From: Bacteroidota bacterium | GTDB taxonomy: Bacteria > Bacteroidota > Bacteroidia > Bacteroidales > VadinHA17 | Assembly (NCBI GenBank): GCA_030628785.1 | Contig: DAOVQI010000198.1 | Coordinates: 1-6,431, forward strand | Direction: 5' to 3' | Length of the DNA stretch: 6,431 nt | Position numbers and translations under genes: made by a program | The notes under the pieces: model-generated | The model's database searches: none | Told to the model about the DNA's origin: nothing | What the model saw: only the letters and a program-made list of their open reading frames with translations | Part shown: positions 1 to 4,419 of the stretch, piece after piece | Layout: each line of letters begins with the position of its first letter | Numbering within the stretch: position 1 is the first letter of the stretch

Positions 1-45
1 CCCCCTCCCTTCGGTCGGGTACTCCCAACCTGAATGAAAGAATTC

Positions 46-75
46 CCGCCCGGATGATTCCGGTCGGACGGGCGG
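46..75. repeat. GC-rich inverted repeat
   Basis: CCGCCCG (46-52) and CGGGCGG (69-75) form a perfect 7-bp inverted repeat, with a further TCCGGTCGGA palindrome (59-68) inside. The 17-mer CCTGAATGAAAGAATTC just upstream (29-45) recurs in inverted orientation at 2375-2391, next to another GC-rich palindrome. Both sites therefore look like members of one dispersed element family. Confidence 0.5.
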
Positions 76-152
76 TTCGTCATTATGTTTATTGAGGATT
101 GAGAAATAAGTAGCAATAGCAGTAGCAGGAATAAGTATGCAGTAATCAGTCC

Positions 153-189
153 CGAAATGGTCAAAATCTGTGATTTTGAAACCATTTCG
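153..189. repeat. Long hairpin, 16 bp stem
   Basis: The arms pair over 9 bp (153-161 with 181-189) and 7 bp (162-168 with 172-178), with a two-base AA bulge (179-180) and a three-base loop (169-171). No U-run follows, so it is not a canonical Rho-independent terminator. It is probably a dispersed palindromic repeat, function unknown. Confidence 0.6.
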
Positions 190-202
190 AAGATCCTCGA
201 AC

Positions 203-220
203 TTTCCAGCTTGCTGGAAA
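203..220. repeat. Perfect short hairpin TTTCCAGC/GCTGGAAA
   Basis: TTTCCAGC (203-210) and GCTGGAAA (213-220) are perfect complements separated by TT. The tight CAGC-NN-GCTG centre recurs in the hairpin after the MATE gene (1911-1926), which suggests one style of repeat element. No T-run follows. Confidence 0.5.
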
Positions 221-324
221 CCTCACGACCGGCCTGATGGGAAGGATTGAGCGAGTGGAGTAAAAAATATGAAATCGAAGATTTCTGTTTTTCCGGGATA
301 CGCAGTACGCAAAAGTAAGTCGCC

Positions 325-348
325 AGAGCAATTACCCCGGAGGGGTAA
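325..348. repeat. CCCCGGAGGGG element, copy A
   Basis: This 24-bp stretch matches 3831-3854 at every base except one (C329 versus T3835). Its core is a 7-bp stem, TTACCCC (332-338) with GGGGTAA (342-348), around a GGA loop. It lies 28 bp before the 58-bp element at 377-434, and the same order is seen in the second copy. I recall similar CCCCGGAGGGG words as common intergenic repeats in Bacteroidota, but this was not searched. Confidence 0.75.
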
Positions 349-376
349 CATTATTGTAGAATATACAGCAAACAAA

Positions 377-434
377 GAAAAAGCGCCGGAACTGCCGGTT
401 TTGATTAGTGTTACAACAGTTTCATCCGGCGCAA
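377..434 (-). repeat. 58-bp element with conserved minus-strand peptide frame, copy A
   Basis: This matches 3954-4011 at 53 of 58 bases. Read on the minus strand, both copies encode the peptide APDETVVTLIKTGSSG, then A (here) or T (copy B), then FS. Four of the five differences (406, 415, 418, 427) fall in third codon positions and are synonymous; the fifth (384) gives Ala/Thr. On the plus strand the ends form an 8-bp stem, GCGCCGGA (383-390) with TCCGGCGC (425-432). It could be a remnant or module of a coding sequence, or a structured repeat. I do not recognise the peptide's family. Confidence 0.65.
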
Positions 435-511
435 AATGACAGACCGGGCAATAAGTAAAAAAGTAAAAAGGGTGCTGTGTATAATGAATTCCTGCAATAG
501 GCATCCCACAG

Positions 512-538
512 TTAAACTTGAAACCTTAAACTTGAAAC
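512..538. repeat. 13-bp tandem direct repeat
   Basis: TTAAACTTGAAAC occurs at 512-524 and again at 526-538, separated by one base, with a weaker partial TATAAAC at 539-545. It ends 15 bases before the GTG start of the MATE gene. The words resemble the right half of a Bacteroidota -7 element (TAAACTTG against TAnnTTTG), but no partner -33 box is suitably spaced, so I do not call a promoter. Confidence 0.55.
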
Positions 539-553
539 TATAAACCATTTAGA

Positions 554-1894
554 GTGAAAGACCTCACCACCGGTAAAGAGAGTAGAGTTATTTTTCAGTT
601 CGCATTACCTATGATACTTGGCAATGTATTCCAGCAATTTTATAATATTGTCGATAGTATCATCGTAGGGAATTTTATTGGAAAGGAAGCTCTGGCTGCC
701 GTTGGCGCTTCTTTCCCAATTATATTTACCCTGATCTCATTGATAATAGGAATAGCATCCGGAACGACCATTGTAATCGCACAATACTTTGGTGCTAAAG
801 ATATTATCAATGTAAAAAAAGCCATTAATACCTTATATGTTTTTCTTTTTTTTGCTGCTATTTTCATAACAATCGTTGGAATATTAATAAGCGAACACCT
901 TTTCAGACTCTTACAACTCCCTGCAGAAATCCTACCGCAGGCAAAATCATACCTGAATGTTTTTCTTCTGGGTACCCTGGCTTTTTTTGGATATAACGGT
1001 ACAAGTGCAATTCTCAGGGGGTTGGGGGATTCTAAAACCCCTCTCTATTTTTTAATTATAGCAACAATATTCAATATTGCCTTTGACCTGTTATTTGTAT
1101 TGGTGTTTAAATGGGGGATCGTTGGTGTAGCAATTGCCACAATTATTTCACAGGCAGGGGCATTTATAACAGCCATCCTGTATCTAAACCGGTACCATAA
1201 GATCATTCAATTTTCGTTCAGGGAATTAAAATTCGACAGGAAAATTTTCCAGCAGAGCTTTAGGATTGGACTGCCAACCGGATTTCAACATACATTTGCA
1301 GCACTTGGCATGATGGCATTGATCGGAATTGTCAATACTTTCGGAACGAATGTAATTGCAGCATATACAGTTGCAGGCAGGATTGATTCCATTGCCGCTT
1401 TACCGGCAATGAATTTCTCAGCGGCGCTGGCAACTTTTGTGGGACAAAATCTTGGAGCTAACAAACCCGGCCGGGTGAGAAACGGATTTAAAGCAACCCT
1501 GCTAATGTCATCTTCTGTTTCGGTAGCAGTCACCATAATGGTAATCCTTTTTGGCAACTTTCTTATGAGTCTTTTTTCCCCCGACCCTGAAGTAATTCGG
1601 ATCGGAAGAGAATATCTTATTATTGTCAGTGCATTTTATCTTGTCTTATCCGCGCTATTTACAACTCATGGAGTATTAAGGGGAGCCGGCGACACACTCA
1701 TCCCAATGTTTATCACCCTGGTCTCACTTTGGCTTGTCCGAATACCACTTTCCTGGTATTTATCCCAGAGAATGGGAGAAACCGGTATCTGGTGGGCTAT
1801 TCCGATCGGATGGTTCTTAGGAATGTTTGTATCCTATATTTATTACCTTACAGGGAAATGGAAAACAAAGGTTGTTGTAAAATATACAAGATAA
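554..1894 (+). CDS. MATE family efflux transporter
   Basis: This is an inner-membrane antiporter of the multidrug and toxic compound extrusion family, which exports cationic drugs and metabolites in exchange for Na+ or H+. The 446 residues match the family's usual length of about 450. The N-terminal repeat opens MKDLTTGK, then FALPMILGN (16-24), QQFYNIVDSIIVG (27-39), with Asp34 at the place of the conserved TM1 acid, and ALAAVGAS (46-53). The second half begins near GLPTGFQ and contains VGQNLGAN, the matching motif of the inverted half. Hydrophobic segments run throughout, consistent with 12 helices. The start is GTG: it precedes the family's usual opening, and the first in-frame ATG is at residue 20, inside TM1. 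No Shine-Dalgarno sequence is seen. The overall look is closest to YoeA/MepA-like MATEs, but the substrate cannot be predicted. It appears to be a single-gene unit. Confidence 0.95.
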   Translation: MKDLTTGKESRVIFQFALPMILGNVFQQFYNIVDSIIVGNFIGKEALAAVGASFPIIFTLISLIIGIASGTTIVIAQYFGAKDIINVKKAINTLYVFLFFAAIFITIVGILISEHLFRLLQLPAEILPQAKSYLNVFLLGTLAFFGYNGTSAILRGLGDSKTPLYFLIIATIFNIAFDLLFVLVFKWGIVGVAIATIISQAGAFITAILYLNRYHKIIQFSFRELKFDRKIFQQSFRIGLPTGFQHTFAALGMMALIGIVNTFGTNVIAAYTVAGRIDSIAALPAMNFSAALATFVGQNLGANKPGRVRNGFKATLLMSSSVSVAVTIMVILFGNFLMSLFSPDPEVIRIGREYLIIVSAFYLVLSALFTTHGVLRGAGDTLIPMFITLVSLWLVRIPLSWYLSQRMGETGIWWAIPIGWFLGMFVSYIYYLTGKWKTKVVVKYTR

Positions 1895-1910
1895 AAGATA
1901 AAAGCTTCTC

Positions 1911-1926
1911 ACACAGCAAGCTGTGT
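1911..1926. repeat. Hairpin after the MATE stop codon
   Basis: ACACAGC (1911-1917) and GCTGTGT (1920-1926) are perfect complements around AA, 17 bases past the stop codon. The position suits a 3' end structure. It lacks a following T-run (the next bases are ACAAAGTAATT), so Rho-independent termination is not supported. Confidence 0.45.
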
Positions 1927-1960
1927 ACAAAGTAATTATAACTTAAGTGAATCTATCATC

Positions 1961-2008
1961 AAATTGCTAAATTGTTAAATTGTTAAATTATTAAATTATT
2001 ATATTGTT
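1961..2008. repeat. AT-rich 8-bp tandem array, six units
   Basis: Six octamers lie in exact register with consensus AAATTRTT: the first ends GCT, two are AAATTGTT, two are AAATTATT, and the last is ATATTGTT. A seventh unit, AAATTGCT, stands apart at 2018-2025. There are no indels across 48 bp. Function unknown; a slippage-prone microsatellite is the simplest reading. Confidence 0.8.
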
Positions 2009-2080
2009 TACCCCGTTAAATTGCTGAAATGTTTATAGCTTTTTGATATTACTTTGAGTTAAATGGCAGATACGTTAAAT

Positions 2081-2151
2081 TCCCCTCTGTGCGACGGCAA
2101 GTGGGTGAGCGAGAGGGGAGTGCGAGGGATGGTGCGTCTGTAAGGGGTGTG
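2081..2151. repeat. CCCCTCT...AGAGGGG...GGGGTGTG repeat element
   Basis: TCCCCTCT (2081-2088) and AGAGGGGA (2112-2119) form a perfect 8-bp inverted repeat with a 23-base G-rich loop, followed by GGGGTGTG at 2144-2151. I recall this arrangement from dispersed Bacteroidota intergenic repeats, but it is a recollection, not a search. No T-run follows. Confidence 0.5.
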
Positions 2152-2338
2152 TCAGTTGAATTACCAAAATAATTTCGCAAATGATTTTAATTGTTATTTT
2201 ATTTAGAACCAGGCAACCAGTTGGTTAGCATTTTAGTTATAAAAGACAAAAGATAATAAGGTATATGTGCAATAACCAGCACTCAATATGCAACATCAAA
2301 GTCGCCAGTACTCTCCAAAGGAGTCCCTCGGACAGGCA

Positions 2339-2408
2339 CCCCGCCCGTACTGAACGGTACCTGCCCGAAAGAATGAATTCTTTCATTCAGGCGGGCGTTC
2401 AGGCGGGG
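2339..2408. repeat. GC-rich nested palindrome
   Basis: Outer arms CCCCGCC (2339-2345) and GGCGGGG (2402-2408) pair over 7 bp. An inner stem, GAAAGAA (2367-2373) with TTCTTTC (2378-2384), has a TGAA loop, and CGCCCG (2342-2347) can alternatively pair with CGGGCG (2392-2397). The segment 2375-2391 is the inverse of 29-45, linking it to the palindrome at the left edge. Confidence 0.55.
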
Positions 2409-2443
2409 AATAATTTCGTTTACTTCCACTCCTAATCTTTAAT

Positions 2444-2477
2444 TCCCAACAAACCAATTGGGACTTGGTTTTTGGGA
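2444..2477. repeat. 13-bp stem hairpin
   Basis: TCCCAA (2444-2449) pairs with TTGGGA (2472-2477), and AAACCAA (2451-2457) with TTGGTTT (2465-2471). One C is bulged (2450) and the loop is seven bases (2458-2464). The bases after it, TTTATTTAG, are only moderately T-rich, so a terminator role is possible but weak. Confidence 0.5.
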
Positions 2478-2547
2478 TTTATTTAGAAATTATGTCAATT
2501 AGGTTAATTAGATTCATTTAATTCTTCTTTATTTTCTTTTTTTCCTC

Positions 2548-2565
2548 TCCCGAAAGTTTTCGGGA
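2548..2565. repeat. Perfect hairpin TCCCGAAA/TTTCGGGA
   Basis: TCCCGAAA (2548-2555) and TTTCGGGA (2558-2565) are perfect complements around GT. A pyrimidine-rich tract (2519-2550), including seven consecutive T, lies before the hairpin rather than after it, which is the wrong order for a plus-strand terminator. The minus strand has no T-run after the hairpin either. Confidence 0.5.
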
Positions 2566-2610
2566 TTAGCCTTAGCCTTATTCCACAATCATTCAAATTT
2601 AGCAGTTTCA

Positions 2611-2642
2611 TTTGAATAGTATTAACCTTTTTAATTACTTTG
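2611..2642 (+). promoter_or_regulatory. Upstream promoter candidate for yicC
   Basis: A -33 box TTTG (2611-2614) is followed after 20 bases by TTACTTTG (2635-2642), a one-mismatch version of the Bacteroidota -7 consensus TAnnTTTG. Transcripts would have a leader of about 70 bases before yicC. Its -7 box doubles as the -33 box of the better downstream promoter. Confidence 0.4.
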
Positions 2643-2669
2643 CGAAGCTATGTTCTTATCTTAACTTTG
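2639..2669 (+). promoter_or_regulatory. Consensus Bacteroidota promoter for yicC
   Basis: TTTG (2639-2642) and TAACTTTG (2662-2669) match the primary sigma factor consensus of Bacteroidota (TTTG, 19-21 bases, TAnnTTTG) exactly, with a 19-base spacer. Transcription should start a few bases past 2669, leaving a leader of roughly 40 bases before the ATG at 2720. This is the clearest promoter in the window. Confidence 0.65.
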
Positions 2670-2719
2670 TTCGAGACAAAACCCGAATCCTATAACCTAC
2701 TATCAATAAAATTTTGATT

Positions 2720-3595
2720 ATGATCCAATCCATGACCGGTTTTGGTAAAACCATTCTCGAGATAAAAAATAAAACCATTACCCTTGAAATAAGATCTTTA
2801 AACAGCAAACAACTGGATGTATCTGCCAGATTACCTGTTCTTTATAAAGAAAAAGAACTTGAATTACGAAATATCATCAGTCAAAGCCTTGAACGCGGTA
2901 AAATTGACATATCGATATTTATCGACACAATCGAAAAAGAAAAGACACCAAGCATTAATCAGGCAGTTGTAAAAAACTACTATGAGCAATTAATGCAAAT
3001 ATCGGGTGAACTGTCCATCGAAAACATTGATCAGATCCTTCCTGTTATCATGCGGCTTCCTGACACGCTTAAGATTGAAAAACAGGAATTGGATGAAAAA
3101 GAATGGGAGCAAATAAAAACAGGTGTTATGGAAGCTATTCATGAACTCATTTCATTCAGAAAGCAAGAAGGGAAAGCTCTCCAAAAGGATATACACCATC
3201 ATGTAAATCAAATCAGGAAGTTACTTGATAACATAGGACCATATGAAAAAGAGAGGATCGGAAAAATTAAAACAAGAATAAACCATAATTTGAGTGAGTT
3301 TCTGGCTACTGAAAGCATTGATCAAAATCGTTTTGAACAGGAAATGATCTACTATCTCGAAAAGTTTGATATAACGGAAGAAAAAGTCCGGTTACGGAAT
3401 CATTGCGATTATTTTTTACAAACCCTGAAACTTAAAATACCTGCAGGTAAAAAGTTAGGATTTATAGCGCAGGAAATGGGTCGTGAGATCAATACCATCG
3501 GATCCAAAGCAAATGATTCCGATATACAAAAATTGGTAGTACAAATGAAAGATGAGCTTGAAAAGATTAAGGAGCAGCTTTTGAATGTGTTATAA
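2720..3595 (+). CDS. yicC: YicC/YloC family endoribonuclease
   Basis: A 291-residue cytoplasmic protein of the YicC/YloC family, shown in E. coli and Bacillus to act as an endoribonuclease in RNA turnover. The N-terminal domain opens with the signature MTGFG (5-9) and has RSLNSKQLDVSARLP (25-39), the family's RSxNxRxLDxxxRLP block. The C-terminal DUF1732 part contains RFEQEM, DITEEKVRL, and QEMGREINTIGSKAND within the last 49 residues (243-291), the most conserved region. Length matches the family (about 290). I chose ATG 2720 because homologues begin MIQSMTGFG; an in-frame TTG two codons upstream (2714) is less likely. No Shine-Dalgarno sequence is seen, as usual in Bacteroidota. It is normally close to gmk; here about 2.4 kb separate them. 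The stop codon overlaps the first unit of a heptamer array. Confidence 0.96.
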   Translation: MIQSMTGFGKTILEIKNKTITLEIRSLNSKQLDVSARLPVLYKEKELELRNIISQSLERGKIDISIFIDTIEKEKTPSINQAVVKNYYEQLMQISGELSIENIDQILPVIMRLPDTLKIEKQELDEKEWEQIKTGVMEAIHELISFRKQEGKALQKDIHHHVNQIRKLLDNIGPYEKERIGKIKTRINHNLSEFLATESIDQNRFEQEMIYYLEKFDITEEKVRLRNHCDYFLQTLKLKIPAGKKLGFIAQEMGREINTIGSKANDSDIQKLVVQMKDELEKIKEQLLNVL

Positions 3596-3663
3596 AGAGC
3601 GGAGCGCAAAGAGCTTGGGGCATGGGGCGCGGGGCGAAGAGCGGAAAGCAGGGCGCTGAGGAC
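3594..3663. repeat. 7-bp tandem array, ten units, starting on the yicC stop codon
   Basis: Ten heptamers follow in unbroken register with consensus NNRGRGC, for example AAAGAGC (3594-3600), ATGGGGC (3622-3628) and GCGGGGC (3629-3635). All ten end in C; nine of the ten carry a purine at the third position, and eight end in GC. The first two bases of the array are the last two of the yicC stop TAA. Similar heptad arrays are known in other phyla, for instance cyanobacterial STRR repeats. Function here is unknown. Confidence 0.75.
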
Positions 3664-3673
3664 GGGATTGTAG

Positions 3674-3692
3674 AACGACTCTCCGAGTCGTT
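3674..3692. repeat. Hairpin after TTGTAG, copy 1
   Basis: AACGACTC (3674-3681) and GAGTCGTT (3685-3692) form a perfect 8-bp stem around TCC, directly after TTGTAG (3668-3673). The same design, TTGTAG followed by an 8-bp stem with a 3-base loop, recurs at 4080-4104, and in both places it follows heptamers. It is followed by ATTAACTGG, so it is a poor terminator. Confidence 0.6.
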
Positions 3693-3712
3693 ATTAACTG
3701 GTTATTCAGATG

Positions 3713-3800
3713 AAAGACGAAAGGGCGAGGGGGCGAAAATGCGAAAGGGAGAAAGAGAGACTTTGAGATGGGGGGACTTTGAGACTTGGAGACTGGGTGA
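3713..3800. repeat. Purine-rich 8-bp tandem array, eleven units
   Basis: Eleven octamers in exact register fit NNNNGNGA. All eleven end in GA and ten of eleven have G at position 5. Examples are AAGGGCGA (3721-3728) and CTTTGAGA at 3761-3768 and again at 3777-3784. By hand count 68 of 88 bases are purines on the plus strand. The first units are AAG/GGG-rich and the later ones CTTG-rich, so the array appears to have diverged along its length. Confidence 0.7.
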
Positions 3801-3830
3801 AAGAAAAAAGCAGACCAAAAAAATTTTGCA

Positions 3831-3854
3831 AGAGTAATTACCCCGGAGGGGTAA
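3831..3854. repeat. CCCCGGAGGGG element, copy B
   Basis: This differs from 325-348 at one base only. TTACCCC (3838-3844) and GGGGTAA (3848-3854) form the stem around GGA. It is the left part of a composite element whose right part is at 3954-4011; here the two parts are separated by the palindrome at 3866-3937. Confidence 0.75.
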
Positions 3855-3865
3855 AACAACAATAG

Positions 3866-3937
3866 CCCCGGGCTTGCCCCGTGAAATGCTGCTTTGCAGC
3901 AGTGGCTACGCCACTATTTCACAGGGCGAGCCCGGGG
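3866..3937. repeat. 72-bp palindrome folding as a three-way junction
   Basis: The arms 3866-3887 and 3916-3937 pair over 22 positions, with one G-T pair (3875/3928) and one C/A mismatch (3880/3923). Inside sit two perfect 5-bp hairpins: GCTGC-TTT-GCAGC (3888-3900) and GTGGC-TAC-GCCAC (3902-3914). The fold is a closed three-way junction with single-base linkers. It resembles REP-type elements mobilised by RAYT (Y1) transposases, but no transposase gene is in the window, so that link is inference. Confidence 0.8.
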
Positions 3938-3953
3938 AACAAAAGCAGATAAT

Positions 3954-4011
3954 GAAAAAGTGCCGGAACTGCCGGTTTTGATCAGTGTTACTACCGTTTC
4001 ATCTGGCGCAA
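3954..4011 (-). repeat. 58-bp element with conserved minus-strand peptide frame, copy B
   Basis: This is the partner of 377-434, with 53 of 58 bases identical. The minus-strand frame keeps APDETVVTLIKTGSSG and then T in place of A. Downstream on the minus strand the frame ends at a stop inside the palindrome (near 3914). On the plus strand the outer stem survives with two G-T pairs (3961/4008 and 3965/4004) where copy A has G-C pairs. Confidence 0.65.
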
Positions 4012-4055
4012 GTAGCCGGTAGCTTTTTCGGAGTGAAGGACGAAAGACGAAATGA

Positions 4056-4104
4056 TAAGAGCAGGGAGCAAGAGGCAGGTTGTAGAGTCGAATTGTATTC
4101 GGCT
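4056..4104. repeat. Heptamer remnant followed by TTGTAG hairpin, copy 2
   Basis: Three heptamers of the NNRGRGC kind (4056-4076: TAAGAGC, AGGGAGC, AAGAGGC) are followed by TTGTAG (4080-4085) and an 8-bp stem, AGTCGAAT (4086-4093) with ATTCGGCT (4097-4104), including one G-T pair and a TGT loop. More heptamers, ATGGAGC and GGGGAGC, follow at 4109-4122. The order repeats that of 3594-3692, so the region contains a second, decayed version of the same module. Confidence 0.5.
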
Positions 4105-4131
4105 GGGAATGGAGCGGGGAGCAGGAAGAAG

Positions 4132-4186
4132 CCATTCAATGGTCATACAATGGTCATTCAGTAGTCATTCAATGGTCATTAGGTTG
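4132..4186. repeat. 11-bp tandem array A (TCATTCAATGG type)
   Basis: Five units lie in register: CCATTCAATGG, TCATACAATGG, TCATTCAGTAG, TCATTCAATGG and a diverged TCATTAGGTTG. A further unit, TCATTCAGTGG, is at 4318-4328. The inverse form of the same unit occurs beyond the lipoprotein gene at 5949-5959 and 5975-5985. Confidence 0.75.
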
Positions 4187-4218
4187 TTTTACTTTTATCT
4201 TTTGTCTTGTTATGGTTG

Positions 4219-4273
4219 TAATTCAATTGTAATTAAGTTGTAATTAGGTGGTAATTAAATAGTTATTAAATAG
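4219..4273. repeat. 11-bp tandem array B (TAATTAAATAG type)
   Basis: Five units in register (TAATTCAATTG, TAATTAAGTTG, TAATTAGGTGG, TAATTAAATAG, TTATTAAATAG) share the frame TNATTNRRTNG with array A, so A and B are diverged versions of one 11-bp repeat. Array B is more AT-rich. A partial unit TAATTCC follows. Confidence 0.7.
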
Positions 4274-4283
4274 TAATTCCTTT

Positions 4284-4291
4284 TATCTTTG
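4284..4291 (+). promoter_or_regulatory. Isolated -7-like box upstream of the tlpA-like gene
   Basis: TATCTTTG matches TAnnTTTG exactly, 128 bases before the lipoprotein start. No TTTG is present 19-21 bases upstream, and the box lies within a repeated T-rich spacer, so promoter activity is doubtful. No better candidate was found for this gene. Confidence 0.25.
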
Positions 4292-4419
4292 TCCTTTAAT
4301 CTTTTGTCTTGATAGGTCATTCAGTGGTCATTAGCTAATCGCTTTGCTCCTTGCGCTTGCCCCGTAAAATATTTCTTACTGGGATCATTAAGTAGTTGTA
4401 TGGCATTTATCCTTAACAA

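Larger units (their letters stand above)
1..553. other. Repeat-rich non-coding region before the MATE gene
   Basis: I see no convincing gene here. In order it holds a GC-rich palindromic patch (46-75), three hexads of the AGTAGC/AATAGC type (109-126), two strong hairpins (153-189 and 203-220), a small palindrome GAAATC-gaa-GATTTC (271-285), a composite repeat (325-434) with a second copy at 3831-4011, and a 13-bp direct repeat just before the MATE gene (512-538). A minus-strand open frame of 93 codons (504 to 223) runs through these repeats. I do not call it a gene because it crosses several independent palindromes and matches the second copy only over about 20 codons. Confidence 0.7.
1895..2719. 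other. 825-bp intergenic region between MATE gene and yicC
   Basis: No gene is supported. From left to right: a short hairpin (1911-1926), an AT-rich octamer array (1961-2008), a CCCCTCT/AGAGGGG element (2081-2151), a motif AAAGACAAAAGAT (2242-2254) that is the inverse of words near 4198 and 4299, a GC-rich palindrome (2339-2408), two hairpins (2444-2477 and 2548-2565), a pyrimidine tract (2519-2550), and two overlapping promoters for yicC (2611-2669). An alternative plus-strand frame across 1729-1935 overlaps the MATE gene and looks spurious. Confidence 0.7.
4198..4311. repeat. Repeated T-rich spacer word ATCTTTTGTCTTG
   Basis: The 13-mer ATCTTTTGTCTTG occurs at 4198-4210 and again at 4299-4311, each time in the T-rich spacer between 11-bp arrays. 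Its inverse, with one changed end base, appears at 2242-2254. The word resembles a -7 promoter box with one extra T, but spacing and copy number point to a repeat component. Confidence 0.5.
3596..4419. other. 824-bp repeat mosaic between yicC and the tlpA-like gene
   Basis: There is no supportable gene. Short frames on both strands are built from the repeats and have low-complexity composition. The order is: heptamer array (3594-3663), hairpin (3674-3692), octamer array (3713-3800), CCCCGGAGGGG element (3831-3854), 72-bp palindrome (3866-3937), 58-bp element (3954-4011), heptamer remnant plus hairpin (4056-4104), and 11-bp arrays with T-rich spacers (4132-4339). About 80 bases before the lipoprotein start (4340-4419) show no clear structure. 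Confidence 0.75.

Noticed and set aside
223..504. A 93-codon minus-strand frame that could be taken as a small gene
   Set aside because: It runs through unrelated palindromes, has no conserved start shared with copy B, and only about 20 codons recur. I kept only the repeated peptide segment as an observation.
1911..1926. Rho-independent terminator for the MATE gene
   Set aside because: The hairpin is good, but there is no T-run after it and the loop is only two bases.
1729..1935. A 68-codon plus-strand frame overlapping the end of the MATE gene
   Set aside because: It lies mostly inside a well-supported gene in another frame and shows no recognisable protein features.
2519..2565. Terminator made of the T-rich tract and the TCCCGAAA hairpin
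   Set aside because: The T-run precedes the hairpin on the plus strand, and on the minus strand the hairpin is followed by purines, so neither orientation fits.
2714..2719. Earlier TTG start for yicC
   Set aside because: It would add only two residues, and the family consistently starts at MIQSMTGFG, which fits ATG 2720.
3622..3837. A 71-codon plus-strand frame rich in Arg, Lys and Gly after yicC
   Set aside because: It is wholly made of the 7-bp and 8-bp purine-rich arrays, and its composition reflects the repeats rather than a protein.
4132..4339. CRISPR array
   Set aside because: The repeats are 11 bp, degenerate and directly adjoining, without unique spacers of about 30 bp, and no cas genes are present.
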